26,159 nt of DNA from an uncultured Eubacteriales bacterium (GCA_934541205.1 CAKTDK010000009.1:1-26159); one strand, 5' to 3'. Positions 14,631-23,172 are shown, counted from the first letter of the stretch. Numbers and translations: made by a program. The notes: a model not told the origin generated them from the letters alone.

Positions 14631-14666
14631 AAAAGGGACATCCTCTTTGAAGAGAATATCCCTTTT
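14631..14666 (-). terminator. Terminator after adhE
   Basis: Minus strand stem of about 15-17 bp (AAAAGGGATATTCTCTT with AGAGGATGTCCCTTTT, G-U pairs allowed) followed by TTTTAATTATT. It abuts the lexA -35 element, separating adhE from lexA. Confidence 0.75.
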
Positions 14667-14702
14667 ATAATAAATAATTATGAGACAAGATTTATATAAC
14701 TC

Positions 14703-17315
14703 TTATTTTCCGTAATATGCCTTTTTATAAAGCTCTGTAATTTCAGAAACAAGAGGATATCTTGGATTTGCTGTTGTACACTGGTCGGAATGAGCGTTAT
14801 ATGACAAGCGTTCAACCTTATCAAAGAATTCCTTTTCATCTATTCCGCATTCTTTAATAGACATAGGACAATTAACTTTCTTCATAAGCTCTTTAATAGC
14901 TTTTACAAAATTATCGCAGCTTTCCTGAGTTGTTTTTCCTGCAATGCCCAAATGTTTTGCAATTTTTGCAACTTTTTCATCCGCAATAAATTTTTCGTAT
15001 TTAGGAAATGCAGTAAACTTAGTCGGTTTCTGACAGTTATATGCAACAACATGAGGAAGAAGTACCGCATTTGCTCTTCCGTGAGGAATATGGAATTCCC
15101 CTCCAAGTTTATGAGCCATTGAATGGTTAAGTCCAAGAAATGCATTCGTAAACGCCATACCTGCAATACAAGAAGCATTATGCATTTTTTCTCTTGCAAC
15201 TTTATCGCTTGCGCCGTTTTCATAAGCTCTCGGCAAATATTCAAATACAAGCTCAATAGCCTGCATTGCAAGACCATCTGTGTAATCGCTTGCCATAACA
15301 GAAACGTAAGCTTCAATAGCATGAGTCAATACGTCAAGACCTGTATCGGCTGTTGCAGATTTTGGAAGACTCATTACAAACTGAGGATCGATAATCGCAA
15401 CATCAGGAGTTAAAGCGTAGTCGGCAAGAGGATATTTTATATTTCCGTTCTTTCTGTCTGTAATTACAGAGAAGGAAGTAACTTCGGAACCTGTACCTGA
15501 AGTTGTAGGTATAGCCACAAGTTTAGCAAGTTTTCCAAGTTTCGGGAATTTAAACGCTCTTTTTCTTATATCAAGGAATTTTAATTTCAAGCCATCAAAC
15601 GAAGTTTCGGGATGTTCATAGAAAAGCCACATACCTTTAGCAGCATCAATTGCAGAACCTCCGCCAAGAGCAATTATAACATCAGGCTGGAAAGCTCTCA
15701 TAGCCTCAACGCCTCTCATAATTGTTTCTACATCTGGATCCGGCTCAACGTCTGAATATATTTCACTATGACAATAAATTTCTCTTTTTCTCAAATAGTA
15801 AAGAATTTTATCAACATATCCGAATTTAACCATTGTAGGATCGGTAACGATAAATGCTCTTTCAATACCTTCCATTTTTTCAAGATACTGAATGGAATCT
15901 TCTTCAAAATAAATCTTCGGCGGAACTTTAAACCACTGCATATTAACTCTCCTTTTTGCAATACGTTTTTTGTTAATCAAGTTAACGGTAGAAACGTTTG
16001 AAGTTGTGGAGTTGTGTCCGTATGAACCGCATCCTAAAGTCAAAGACGGAGTATTGGAGTTATAAATATCTCCGATACCGCCCTGAGAAGACGGAGAATT
16101 AACTATTACACGGCCAACCTTCATAGCCTCGCCGTAAGCTTTTATAAGATCTGTATTTGTAGAATGAATAACCGCAGAGTGACCAAGGCCTCCCATAAGA
16201 AGCATCTGTTCAGCTCTTTCAAAACCTTCTTTACTGTCTTTTACTTTAAAATATGCCAAAACAGGAGATAATTTTTCTCTTGAAAGAGGATATTCAGGTC
16301 CTACAGCAGGTAAAGGAGCAATAAGAATTTTTGTTTTAGGATCAACTTTTACACCTGCTTTTTCTGCTATCCAAGAAGCTTTTTGTCCTACGATCGCAGA
16401 ATTTAAAGCGCCTGTTTCAGGATTAAATACAAAATCAGTTACCTTTTTAATTTCATCATCTTTTAAGAAATGACAGTTATTTTCCGCCATAATTCTTTCA
16501 AAATCTTTAGAAATACATTCGTCAACAATAACAGCCTGTTCAGAAGCACATATCATACCGTTGTCAAAGGTTTTTGAAAGCATAAGGTCAGTGCAGGCTC
16601 TTTCAAGGTTAGCGGTTTTTTCAATATAACAAGGTACATTACCCGGTCCTACGCCAAGCGCTGGTTTACCGGCTGAATAAGCTGATTTAACCATTCCGGA
16701 ACCGCCTGTTGCAAGAATAAGAGACACACCGTCATGATTCATAAGAGCGCTTGTCGCTTCAATTGAAGGATATTCAATCCACTGAATACAGTATTCGGGA
16801 GCTCCGGCTTTTAAAGCTGCTTCATATAATACTTTTGCAGCTGCTACAGAACATTTCTGAGCTGACGGATGGAATCCGAAAATTATAGGGTTTCTTGATT
16901 TTGTACAAATCAAAGATTTAAACATAGTAGTTGAAGTAGGATTTGTAACAGGAGTTACTCCTGCAACAACTCCGACAGGCTCTGCTACTTCAATATATCC
17001 TTCTAAATCATTTTCTGTAATAGTTCCTACGGTTTTTTCATTTTTAATAGAATGCCAGATATATTCTGTTGCAAACATATTTTTGATAATCTTATCTTCA
17101 AATACACCTCTGCCTGTTTCGTCAACAGCCATTTTTGCAAGCTCAATGTGATGATCCTGTCCTGCAAGAGCCATTGCGTGAACAATTTTGTCAATCTGCT
17201 CCTGAGTCATTGTCATATAAGCTTCAAGCGCTTTGTTGGCATTTGCAACAAGCTTGTCAATCATTTCGTTAACATCAACTTGAGCAGCTTTTGTTTCTTT
17301 TGCCTTTGTAGCCAT
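14703..17315 (-). CDS. adhE: Bifunctional acetaldehyde-CoA/alcohol dehydrogenase
   Basis: Fermentation enzyme that reduces acetyl-CoA to acetaldehyde and then to ethanol, reoxidising two NADH; it forms cytosolic spirosomes in known cases. The 870 residues are the two fused domains. The N-terminal aldehyde dehydrogenase has the cofactor motif TGGSGMVKSAY and the catalytic Cys in DNGMICASEQA. The C-terminal iron-dependent alcohol dehydrogenase (from about 450) has ALGGGSAIDAAKGMW, PTTSGTGSEVT, and metal-binding His in LTHAIEAYV, LNHSMAHKLGG and FHIPHGRANA. ATG 17315 follows GGGAGGT; the upstream TTG lies inside that ribosome site. Expression is probably controlled by Rex (sites at 17367 and 17421). 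Confidence 0.97.
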   Translation of the reverse strand: MATKAKETKAAQVDVNEMIDKLVANANKALEAYMTMTQEQIDKIVHAMALAGQDHHIELAKMAVDETGRGVFEDKIIKNMFATEYIWHSIKNEKTVGTITENDLEGYIEVAEPVGVVAGVTPVTNPTSTTMFKSLICTKSRNPIIFGFHPSAQKCSVAAAKVLYEAALKAGAPEYCIQWIEYPSIEATSALMNHDGVSLILATGGSGMVKSAYSAGKPALGVGPGNVPCYIEKTANLERACTDLMLSKTFDNGMICASEQAVIVDECISKDFERIMAENNCHFLKDDEIKKVTDFVFNPETGALNSAIVGQKASWIAEKAGVKVDPKTKILIAPLPAVGPEYPLSREKLSPVLAYFKVKDSKEGFERAEQMLLMGGLGHSAVIHSTNTDLIKAYGEAMKVGRVIVNSPSSQGGIGDIYNSNTPSLTLGCGSYGHNSTTSNVSTVNLINKKRIAKRRVNMQWFKVPPKIYFEEDSIQYLEKMEGIERAFIVTDPTMVKFGYVDKILYYLRKREIYCHSEIYSDVEPDPDVETIMRGVEAMRAFQPDVIIALGGGSAIDAAKGMWLFYEHPETSFDGLKLKFLDIRKRAFKFPKLGKLAKLVAIPTTSGTGSEVTSFSVITDRKNGNIKYPLADYALTPDVAIIDPQFVMSLPKSATADTGLDVLTHAIEAYVSVMASDYTDGLAMQAIELVFEYLPRAYENGASDKVAREKMHNASCIAGMAFTNAFLGLNHSMAHKLGGEFHIPHGRANAVLLPHVVAYNCQKPTKFTAFPKYEKFIADEKVAKIAKHLGIAGKTTQESCDNFVKAIKELMKKVNCPMSIKECGIDEKEFFDKVERLSYNAHSDQCTTANPRYPLVSEITELYKKAYYGK

Positions 17316-17366
17316 AAACTGACCTCCCAATTTTAATTCTCATAATTATAATTTTTTAATTTAACT

Positions 17367-17384
17367 TTGTTAAATTCCTAACAA
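17367..17384. promoter_or_regulatory. Rex operator 1, downstream of the adhE -10
   Basis: TTGTTAAATTCCTAACAA: perfect palindromic arms TTGTTA/TAACAA around six bases, matching the clostridial Rex consensus. It starts 1 base downstream of the -10 hexamer, so bound Rex would block transcription when NADH/NAD+ is low. Confidence 0.82.
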
Positions 17385-17385
17385 T

Positions 17386-17414
17386 ATTATATGCTATATA
17401 AATTTAATTGTCAA
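17386..17414 (-). promoter_or_regulatory. Sigma-A-type promoter of adhE
   Basis: Minus strand TTGACA (17414-17409), 17-base spacer, TATAAT (17391-17386): perfect consensus, flanked on both sides by Rex-type palindromes. Confidence 0.88.
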
Positions 17415-17420
17415 TAGACT

Positions 17421-17438
17421 TTGTTAAATTTTTATCAA
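17421..17438. promoter_or_regulatory. Rex operator 2, upstream of the adhE -35
   Basis: TTGTTAAATTTTTATCAA: same arms as operator 1 with one mismatch (TATCAA for TAACAA), located 6 bases upstream of the -35 hexamer. Confidence 0.65.
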
Positions 17439-17439
17439 T

Positions 17440-17711
17440 CTAATTTTACAATATATAATCATAATAAATATATATAATTGTGCATTATTAATAATAAGTT
17501 CCGATAATACAAATAAATATATCTTTCCAAAACGACAAGGTTAAAAGTTTAAAAGCGACAGCTTAAAAGTAGAATCTTTTTTATTATAATACTTACGATT
17601 TTATTAAAACATATAATTATTGGAAAAACAATAGCAAAACTGTAAAATCTAAATTAACAAACTTCTTTTCCTTTAAAAAATTATGACAATAAATTTAAAA
17701 TATCTTTCGTG
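17440..17711. other. AT-rich intergenic region between the adhE and dnaD promoters
   Basis: I see no gene, RNA or strong hairpin in this stretch; a few short AAAAG-type repeats near 17540-17575 look like low-complexity sequence. Confidence 0.5.
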
Positions 17712-17741
17712 TTGATTTTGCTTTAACCTGTATGGTATAAT
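17712..17741 (+). promoter_or_regulatory. Promoter of the dnaD operon
   Basis: TTGATT (17712-17717), 18-base spacer, TATAAT (17736-17741), 35 bases upstream of dnaD. The -10 lies inside the symmetric TGGTATAATACCA, which may also act as an operator. Confidence 0.7.
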
Positions 17742-17776
17742 ACCAGTAAATTAAATATTGAAGGAGGGTTTTTTAA

Positions 17777-18721
17777 ATGGACAATATAATATTTGATATG
17801 TCTTTATACAGCAGATTTTTCATGATACCCTCCGATATTGTGGACGTTCACTTAAAAGACGCCTGCGAAAGTGATTTAAAGCTGATATTATATCTTTTAA
17901 GACATCAAAACACCAAGCTTTCGGCAGAAATCTTAAAAAAAGATACGGGCCTTTCCGAAGTTCAGATAAAAGAATCTTTTAATTTCTGGCGTGAAAAAGG
18001 CATTATGGCCCAAAAAAACGGGCGATTTTATCTTATAAACAACATTGTAAGAAAAAATCAAATTACTCCCGATTATGATTTTGAAGAAATTTCGGAAAAA
18101 ATGAACGACAATAACTTTTCTTCTTTTGTTTTTCAATACGAAGAGCTTACAGGTCATACAATTTCAAAAAGCGAACTTACAAAGCTTTACGGTATATATG
18201 ATTATCACAAGCTGCCTTTTGAAGTTATTCTTACCTGCGTAAGTTATTGTAAAAGCCTTGGAAAAACCAACATAGCTTATATAGAAAAAGTATGTTCCTC
18301 CTGGAGCAAAAACGGAATTAATACCCTTGAAAAAGCCGATAAATATCTTATTGAACAAGAAACCTTCCAAAAGCTTTCTTCAAAAATCAAGTCGATGCTT
18401 GGTATAAATCGCGCTTTTACCGAAAATGAAAAAAAATACATAGCAAAATGGATAAACGAAATTAAGGCAAGTCCGGAGCTTATAAAAAAAGCTTATGATA
18501 TTTCAGCAGACAGGACAGGCCGTCTTTCTTTTGCTTATATGAATAAAATGCTTGACGTCTGGTCAAATCTGGGAATTACAAAGCCCTCTCAAGTAGATGA
18601 GTACAAAAAAAATAATTCCACAAATTCCAAACAGGATTACGATACTCCTAACTATGATATAGAAAAATATTTTAAAGGCGCTGTTGAAAAAGCCATTGAA
18701 AAAGCAAAGGAGGGCAAATAA
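17777..18721 (+). CDS. dnaD: DnaD-domain replication initiation protein
   Basis: Primosome protein that, in low-GC Gram-positives, follows DnaA at oriC and helps recruit the helicase-loader complex. The 314 residues have an N-terminal winged-helix-like part (about 30-90) and two tandem DnaD/DnaB_2 domains. Each ends in the diagnostic YxxxIxxxWxxxGI motif: YIEKVCSSWSKNGI at 168-181 and YMNKMLDVWSNLGI at 254-267. The tail is charged. ATG 17777 follows AAGGAGGG. The stop overlaps the ATG of the ATPase gene by one base, so the pair is translationally coupled, fitting a joint role in helicase loading. Two repeats rather than one make it resemble clostridial or phage-type DnaD proteins. Confidence 0.9.
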   Translation: MDNIIFDMSLYSRFFMIPSDIVDVHLKDACESDLKLILYLLRHQNTKLSAEILKKDTGLSEVQIKESFNFWREKGIMAQKNGRFYLINNIVRKNQITPDYDFEEISEKMNDNNFSSFVFQYEELTGHTISKSELTKLYGIYDYHKLPFEVILTCVSYCKSLGKTNIAYIEKVCSSWSKNGINTLEKADKYLIEQETFQKLSSKIKSMLGINRAFTENEKKYIAKWINEIKASPELIKKAYDISADRTGRLSFAYMNKMLDVWSNLGITKPSQVDEYKKNNSTNSKQDYDTPNYDIEKYFKGAVEKAIEKAKEGK

Positions 18722-19689
18722 TGAATTATTATAAAACCGCTTATAAAAATACCAAAGCCCTTTTTTCAAAATCAAGGAAAGAAAAGGAATTTCTTTTTAA
18801 AGAAAGAAAAGAAAAAGTTCATAAAGCTTGTCCGGAAATTGCTGAAATTGATAAAAAAATACTATTAAATATATCTTCATTTACCCGTTCAGCATTAAAA
18901 AACGGCGGAATTTCTGCGGAAACTGCCCGTCAAAATGATAAAAAATTAAAAGAAAAAAGACGGTTTCTTTTAAAAAATATGAACTTACCGGAAGATTATC
19001 TTGACTTTTCCTACAGCTGTAAAAAATGCAGCGACTACGGTTTTATCGGCACCTATATGTGCGATTGTTTTAAAGAAGAACTAAAAAAAGAAGAAATACG
19101 CCTTAGAAAAAATGCTGTAAAAGCTATGGAAAATACCTTTTCTTCCTTTGATTTAGAATATTACAGAAAAGACGAATACGTTTCTTCCGAAATAAGTGAA
19201 TATGATTATATGTCGTTTGTAAAATCCCGCGCTGAAGACTTCTGCAAAAACTTTGACAAAAACAATAAAGGTCTTATTTTCGCCGGAAACACAGGGATAG
19301 GAAAAACTTTTCTCGCAAAATGTATATATAATTTTTTAACCGATCAAGGCGAAGATGTTTTTTTTGATTACGCTCAAAATATTTTTGACAAAACAGAAAG
19401 AGAAAAGTACTCAAACATAGGCTATGAATACACCGAAAAAATCTTCAGCTGCACTCTTTTGATAATAGACGATTTGGGAAGCGAAATGATAACCCCGTTT
19501 TCTTCCGCAATGCTTTATAATATACTAAATACACGCGAAGAAAAAGGTCTTGTAAACCTTATTACAACAAACCTGGAACCTGACGGACTTACCCGTAAAT
19601 ATGAAAACCGTATTGTTTCCCGCCTTTTGGGAAATCAGGAGCTTATATTATTTAAAGGAAGAGATATCCGCCAACTTAAAAATATTTAA
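18721..19689 (+). CDS. Helicase-loader ATPase, DnaI/DnaC family
   Basis: AAA+ ATPase expected to load the replicative helicase onto single-stranded DNA at the origin. The 322 residues have a coiled N-terminal part, a Cys cluster suited to zinc binding (Cys100, Cys103, Cys114 and Cys116 in CKKCSDYG and MCDCF, as in DnaI N-domains), Walker A GNTGIGKT (189-196), and Walker B LLIIDDLGSE (246-255). Near 279-299 are sensor-like residues LITTNL and the Arg-rich ENRIVSRLL. It starts within the dnaD stop codon. An IstB transposase helper is the main alternative, but there is no transposase here and the DnaD partner argues for replication. Confidence 0.9.
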   Translation: MNYYKTAYKNTKALFSKSRKEKEFLFKERKEKVHKACPEIAEIDKKILLNISSFTRSALKNGGISAETARQNDKKLKEKRRFLLKNMNLPEDYLDFSYSCKKCSDYGFIGTYMCDCFKEELKKEEIRLRKNAVKAMENTFSSFDLEYYRKDEYVSSEISEYDYMSFVKSRAEDFCKNFDKNNKGLIFAGNTGIGKTFLAKCIYNFLTDQGEDVFFDYAQNIFDKTEREKYSNIGYEYTEKIFSCTLLIIDDLGSEMITPFSSAMLYNILNTREEKGLVNLITTNLEPDGLTRKYENRIVSRLLGNQELILFKGRDIRQLKNI

Positions 19690-19701
19690 GGAGAGATAAT
19701 T

Positions 19702-20418
19702 TTGCCAGACTGTAAAATTACATTTCAGTTTCAAAAAGCTTATGAAAACAAATATCCGGTTTATGATATTATTATTAACGGAAAACCTCTTGATTTCATG
19801 GATCCCCGCTCCCTTCTTGACGGAAAAAAAGAAATTGAACTTCCAAAAGGAAAACATATTATAGAAATTGTTCAAAACAACTTTTTTACAAAAAGCTCTC
19901 CTGTCGCAGATACAGTAAAAATGGTTTCAAGACTTGTCGACGCAAAGCCTTATAAATATGAAGAAAGTCCTTATTATGTAAGTGCCGACGGAATTTTAGA
20001 AGTAAAAGGCGACGGAAATATAAATATAGAGCTTTTGGAGCTTTCGGAAGATAAAGAATTTACAAAATATTCTCTTGATATAATCTGTCAAGGAGATGTA
20101 AATATTACATCTGAAAATCAGCGCTGCATTTCAAATAAAAGCGCAACACTAAAATGGGTTTTTCACAAAAGCTTTGTTGTTCTTTTAGGTCTTTGTATGG
20201 CGCTTTTATTTGCCGGCGCCAGCATTTTTTCCTTTAACGGAGAAAGTATTTTTATTGCAATTATATTTATGGGGGTTGCTTTAGGGCTTTTTATTATTGT
20301 TATAGTAGCTGTTGCCGTAGTGATTGACAGATACAGACGGGATAAAAAATTTCGTACAAGACAGGTTTTTCTTGATGAAAAAAATCGGGAAATTAAAATT
20401 TCAAAAGACGGTGAATAA
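19702..20418 (+). CDS. Two-TM membrane protein of unknown function in the dnaD operon
   Basis: The 238 residues have a soluble beta-rich N-terminal half (KGKHIIEIVQNN, ILEVKGDGNINIELLEL), two membrane helices at about 156-177 and 183-208, and a short basic tail (IDRYRRDKKFRTRQ). Translation starts at TTG 19702 with AGGAGAG upstream, 12 bases after the helicase loader. I do not recognise the family. Its position between replication-initiation genes and a Nudix/CCA pair gives no direct functional clue. Confidence 0.75.
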   Translation: MPDCKITFQFQKAYENKYPVYDIIINGKPLDFMDPRSLLDGKKEIELPKGKHIIEIVQNNFFTKSSPVADTVKMVSRLVDAKPYKYEESPYYVSADGILEVKGDGNINIELLELSEDKEFTKYSLDIICQGDVNITSENQRCISNKSATLKWVFHKSFVVLLGLCMALLFAGASIFSFNGESIFIAIIFMGVALGLFIIVIVAVAVVIDRYRRDKKFRTRQVFLDEKNREIKISKDGE

Positions 20419-20438
20419 TTTAAAGAAAGGTGCTTTTT

Positions 20439-21059
20439 ATGCCGGACGATAAAAAATGGCTCAATTGGGCGATAGCTCTTCAAAGTATAGCTCAGGCAGG
20501 GCTCACTTACGGAAAAGACGATTTTGATCTTGAAAGATATCAGCGTATAAGAGAAATATCAGCAGAAATAATAAGCTTTAAAGCCGATATTTCAAAAGAA
20601 AAAGCGACAGACTTATTTTGCTGCGAAAAAGGTTACCAAACCCCAAAACTTGATACCCGCGCCGCAATATTTAAAAACGATAAAATTCTTCTTGTAAAAG
20701 AAAGAAACGGAAAATGGTCTCTTCCCGGCGGATGGGTTGACGTAAATCTTTCCATTAAAGAAAATACCGTAAAAGAAGTAAAAGAGGAAGCCGGTCTTGA
20801 TGTAAAAGCAGACCTTATCATTGCAGTACAAGACAGAGCAAAGCATAATCTTCCCGTCTATGCATACGGAGTGTGCAAAATCTTTGTTTTATGTTCTGTA
20901 ATCGGAGGCAGTTTTAATAAAAATATTGAAACTACAGAAAGCAGATATTTTTCAATAGATTCTCTTCCTTCTCTTGCCTTGGAAAAAAATAATGAAGACC
21001 AAATAAAAATGTGTTTTGACGCATATTATTCAGAAAACTGGAAAACTATATTTGACTAA
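20439..21059 (+). CDS. Nudix hydrolase with N-terminal helical domain
   Basis: Nudix proteins hydrolyse nucleoside-diphosphate-linked compounds using Mg2+. The 206 residues have the N-terminal helical extension (KWLNWAIALQSIAQAGLTY, then RIREISAEII) of the subgroup often labelled NUDIX_N, followed by the Nudix fold. The box reads PGGWVDVNLSIKENTVKEVK and then EEAGL. The metal-binding Glu trio of the REUxEE core is kept, but its Arg is Lys112 and the earlier conserved Glu is Leu104. ATG 20439 with AGGTG upstream is preferred to the GTG 9 bases earlier. Substrate unknown; NUDIX_N members include ADP-ribose and nucleotide-sugar hydrolases. Confidence 0.85.
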   Translation: MPDDKKWLNWAIALQSIAQAGLTYGKDDFDLERYQRIREISAEIISFKADISKEKATDLFCCEKGYQTPKLDTRAAIFKNDKILLVKERNGKWSLPGGWVDVNLSIKENTVKEVKEEAGLDVKADLIIAVQDRAKHNLPVYAYGVCKIFVLCSVIGGSFNKNIETTESRYFSIDSLPSLALEKNNEDQIKMCFDAYYSENWKTIFD

Positions 21060-21081
21060 TATTAAAAAGAGGACTTTAATC

Positions 21082-22410
21082 ATGGATACATTCTTACCGT
21101 TATACGGACAAAAAGCTATTGAAATTCTGGAAAAAGCGGGATTTGAAGCTTATGCCGTAGGTGGATGTGTCCGTGATTTTCTTTTGGGCAAAATTCCTTT
21201 GGACATAGATATAACAACTTCTGCTCTTCCAAATGATATTATTAATGTCTTTTCAGATTTTAAAGTAATAAAAACAGGGTTAAAACACGGGACCATTACC
21301 GTTATAATTGACTCAAATCCTATAGAAATAACAACTTTTCGAATAGACGGAAAATATAACGACTTAAGGCATCCCGAAAATATAAGCTTTACAAAAGACA
21401 TTTTTGAAGATTTAAAAAGACGTGATTTTACAATAAATGCAATAGCATATAATCCGAAAAGCGGATTTAAAGACCCTTTCGGCGGAAAAAGCGATATAAA
21501 AAATAAAATAATAAAAGCTGTGGGAGATGCGGAATCTCGTTTTTCTGAAGACGCTTTAAGAATTTTACGGGCTTTAAGATTTTCCTCAGACCTTGGCTTT
21601 TCTATAGAAAAAAAGACTTCCGAAAGTATTCATAAATGCAAAAACCTTTTAAAAAATATCTCTTTTGAAAGAATTAATAAAGAATTTAACGGCATTATAT
21701 GCGGAAAAAACGCCGAAAAAGTTCTTTTTGATTTTAAAGATACAATAGGCGTTTTCATTCCGGAAATAAAGCCTATGATCGGATTTGATCAACAAAATCC
21801 TCATCATATATATGATGTTTATGTCCATACGCTAAAAGTAACAGCCAATGTTCCGCAAGAAAAAATTATAAGGCTCTGCGCCTTTTTTCACGACATCGGC
21901 AAGCCTTTTGTTTTTACAAAAGACCAAAAGGGAATCGGACACTTTTATTCACATCAGAAAAAAAGCGTTGAAATTGCTTTAAACGTTTTAAACCGATTAA
22001 GATATGACAAAAAAACCATTCATGATGTAACTGAAATTATCAAATATCATGATATCCCTTTAAAAACAGAAAAAGAAGTAAAAAAATGGCTTGGATATTA
22101 CGGAGATGAAAATTTTATAAGACTTCTTTCAATAAAAAAAGGAGATATATTAGCTCAAAGTCCCAAGTATCTTGATAACCTTGAAAAACTTCAGAAAATA
22201 TATAATATATATAATGAAATAAAAACTAAAAATGACTGTATAAAAATATCAGATTTAAAAATAAACGGAACCGATCTTATAGCTTTAGGCTTTAAAGAGG
22301 GAAAAAAAATCGGAGAAACTTTAAATCTTATACTTGAACAAATAATAGACGGTAATCTTAAAAACGAGAAAAAGGATATACTGGATTTTTTAAACCAAAA
22401 AGGGAAATAA
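21082..22410 (+). CDS. cca: CCA-adding tRNA nucleotidyltransferase (class II), with HD domain
   Basis: Adds or repairs the 3'-CCA end of tRNAs. The 442 residues show the class II nucleotidyltransferase head (AVGGCVRDFLLG at 25-36, catalytic Asp41 and Asp43 in DIDIT), LKRRDFTINAIAYNP (111-125), EDALRILRALRF (156-167), and a C-terminal HD domain (HTLKV at 249, HDIGKP at 270). ATG 21082 has AGAGGA upstream; the reading that begins 66 bases earlier overlaps the Nudix gene and lacks a ribosome site. Poly(A) polymerase shares this fold, but most Clostridia use this form for CCA addition. Last gene before the hairpin at 22402-22424. Confidence 0.9.
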   Translation: MDTFLPLYGQKAIEILEKAGFEAYAVGGCVRDFLLGKIPLDIDITTSALPNDIINVFSDFKVIKTGLKHGTITVIIDSNPIEITTFRIDGKYNDLRHPENISFTKDIFEDLKRRDFTINAIAYNPKSGFKDPFGGKSDIKNKIIKAVGDAESRFSEDALRILRALRFSSDLGFSIEKKTSESIHKCKNLLKNISFERINKEFNGIICGKNAEKVLFDFKDTIGVFIPEIKPMIGFDQQNPHHIYDVYVHTLKVTANVPQEKIIRLCAFFHDIGKPFVFTKDQKGIGHFYSHQKKSVEIALNVLNRLRYDKKTIHDVTEIIKYHDIPLKTEKEVKKWLGYYGDENFIRLLSIKKGDILAQSPKYLDNLEKLQKIYNIYNEIKTKNDCIKISDLKINGTDLIALGFKEGKKIGETLNLILEQIIDGNLKNEKKDILDFLNQKGK

Positions 22411-22432
22411 TATTATTATTTCCCTTTGCTTT
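22402..22432 (+). terminator. Terminator overlapping the cca stop codon
   Basis: Perfect 10-bp stem GGGAAATAAT/ATTATTTCCC with a 3-base loop, followed by TTTGCTTTTA. The arm contains the cca stop codon. The next gene starts 27 bases after the stem, so termination may be partial. Confidence 0.6.
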
Positions 22433-22450
22433 TATCTAAAGGAGGAAATT

Positions 22451-22924
22451 ATGCAGCTGAAAAAATATAAGGTTTGTTACCTTGACGAAATGATAAGCTT
22501 ATTTTATGATACTGTGCATTTTATAAATTCAAAAGATTATACAAAAAAACAGATAGACGCATGGGCTCCTGAAGATACGGACGCTATGAAATGGAACGAA
22601 AAATTTTTAAACAGTTATACAATAATTGCTTTTCAGGATGAAAAAATTATCGGTTTCGGAAATATTGATGACAGCGGATATCTTGATATGCTTTATGTCC
22701 ATAAAAATTATCAAAACCAAAAAATTGCATCTGTTATATGCGATAATCTTGAAAAATATTTTTATGACAACGTTCTCTGTGATAAAAAACCTTTTATAAC
22801 TGTCCATTCTTCAATTACCGCCAAAGGTTTTTTTAAAAAAAGAGGTTATATTCCGATAAAAAAGCAAAAAGTAACGCGAAAAGGGCAGCTTCTTGTTAAT
22901 TTTATAATGAAAAAAACTTTTTAA
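22451..22924 (+). CDS. GNAT-family N-acetyltransferase
   Basis: A 157-residue single-domain protein with the GNAT fold resembling YafP-type acetyltransferases: a helical start (DTVHFINSKDYTKKQIDAWAP), IIAFQDEKIIGFGNIDDSGYLDMLYV (beta 2-4), and a C-terminal FFKKRGY.PIKKQ. The acetyl-CoA loop (motif A), normally Q/R-x-x-G-x-G/A, reads QNQKIA, so the central Gly is Lys. Binding may be altered or the alignment shifted. ATG 22451 follows AAAGGAGG. Substrate not identifiable. Confidence 0.85.
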   Translation: MQLKKYKVCYLDEMISLFYDTVHFINSKDYTKKQIDAWAPEDTDAMKWNEKFLNSYTIIAFQDEKIIGFGNIDDSGYLDMLYVHKNYQNQKIASVICDNLEKYFYDNVLCDKKPFITVHSSITAKGFFKKRGYIPIKKQKVTRKGQLLVNFIMKKTF

Positions 22925-22991
22925 CCCTTTATATTACATATAATCCAATATAAATATTATATGGTTTATATATCCTTTGTTAAAATAAAAT

Positions 22992-23041
22992 CAATATTTT
23001 ATACCTCAAGTATAAAATATTGTGGATAACTCTGTGGATAA
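22992..23041 (+). other. Perfect palindrome joined to two DnaA-box 9-mers
   Basis: CAATATTTTATAC (22992-23004) and GTATAAAATATTG (23010-23022) form a perfect 13-bp inverted repeat with a 5-base centre. Its end overlaps TGTGGATAA (23021-23029), and a second TGTGGATAA follows at 23033-23041; both are exact complements of the DnaA box. No T tract follows, so this is not a normal terminator for the GNAT gene. Confidence 0.55.
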
Positions 23042-23120
23042 AGTGAATAATCACAATATACAGTAATATTTTTTAAAATGATAACTAAATATAGAAAACA
23101 AGCTTTGTTGTGCAATTAAT

Positions 23121-23138
23121 ACAAAATCTCGATTTTGT
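23121..23138. repeat. Short palindrome upstream of the M23 gene promoter
   Basis: ACAAAATC and GATTTTGT form a perfect 8-bp inverted repeat around TC, 34 bases upstream of the candidate -35. Possible operator; no matching regulator recognised. Confidence 0.3.
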
Positions 23139-23172
23139 TTTGTACAAATTCCACAAAAAAGTCTGTTTAGGC

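Noticed and set aside
14903..15322. A 139-codon open frame on the minus strand within adhE
   Set aside because: It is an out-of-frame shadow of adhE, has no ribosome site, and its protein shows no family features.
18721..19689. IstB-type transposition helper
   Set aside because: No transposase or terminal repeats are nearby; the zinc-binding N-domain and overlap with dnaD fit a replication helicase loader.
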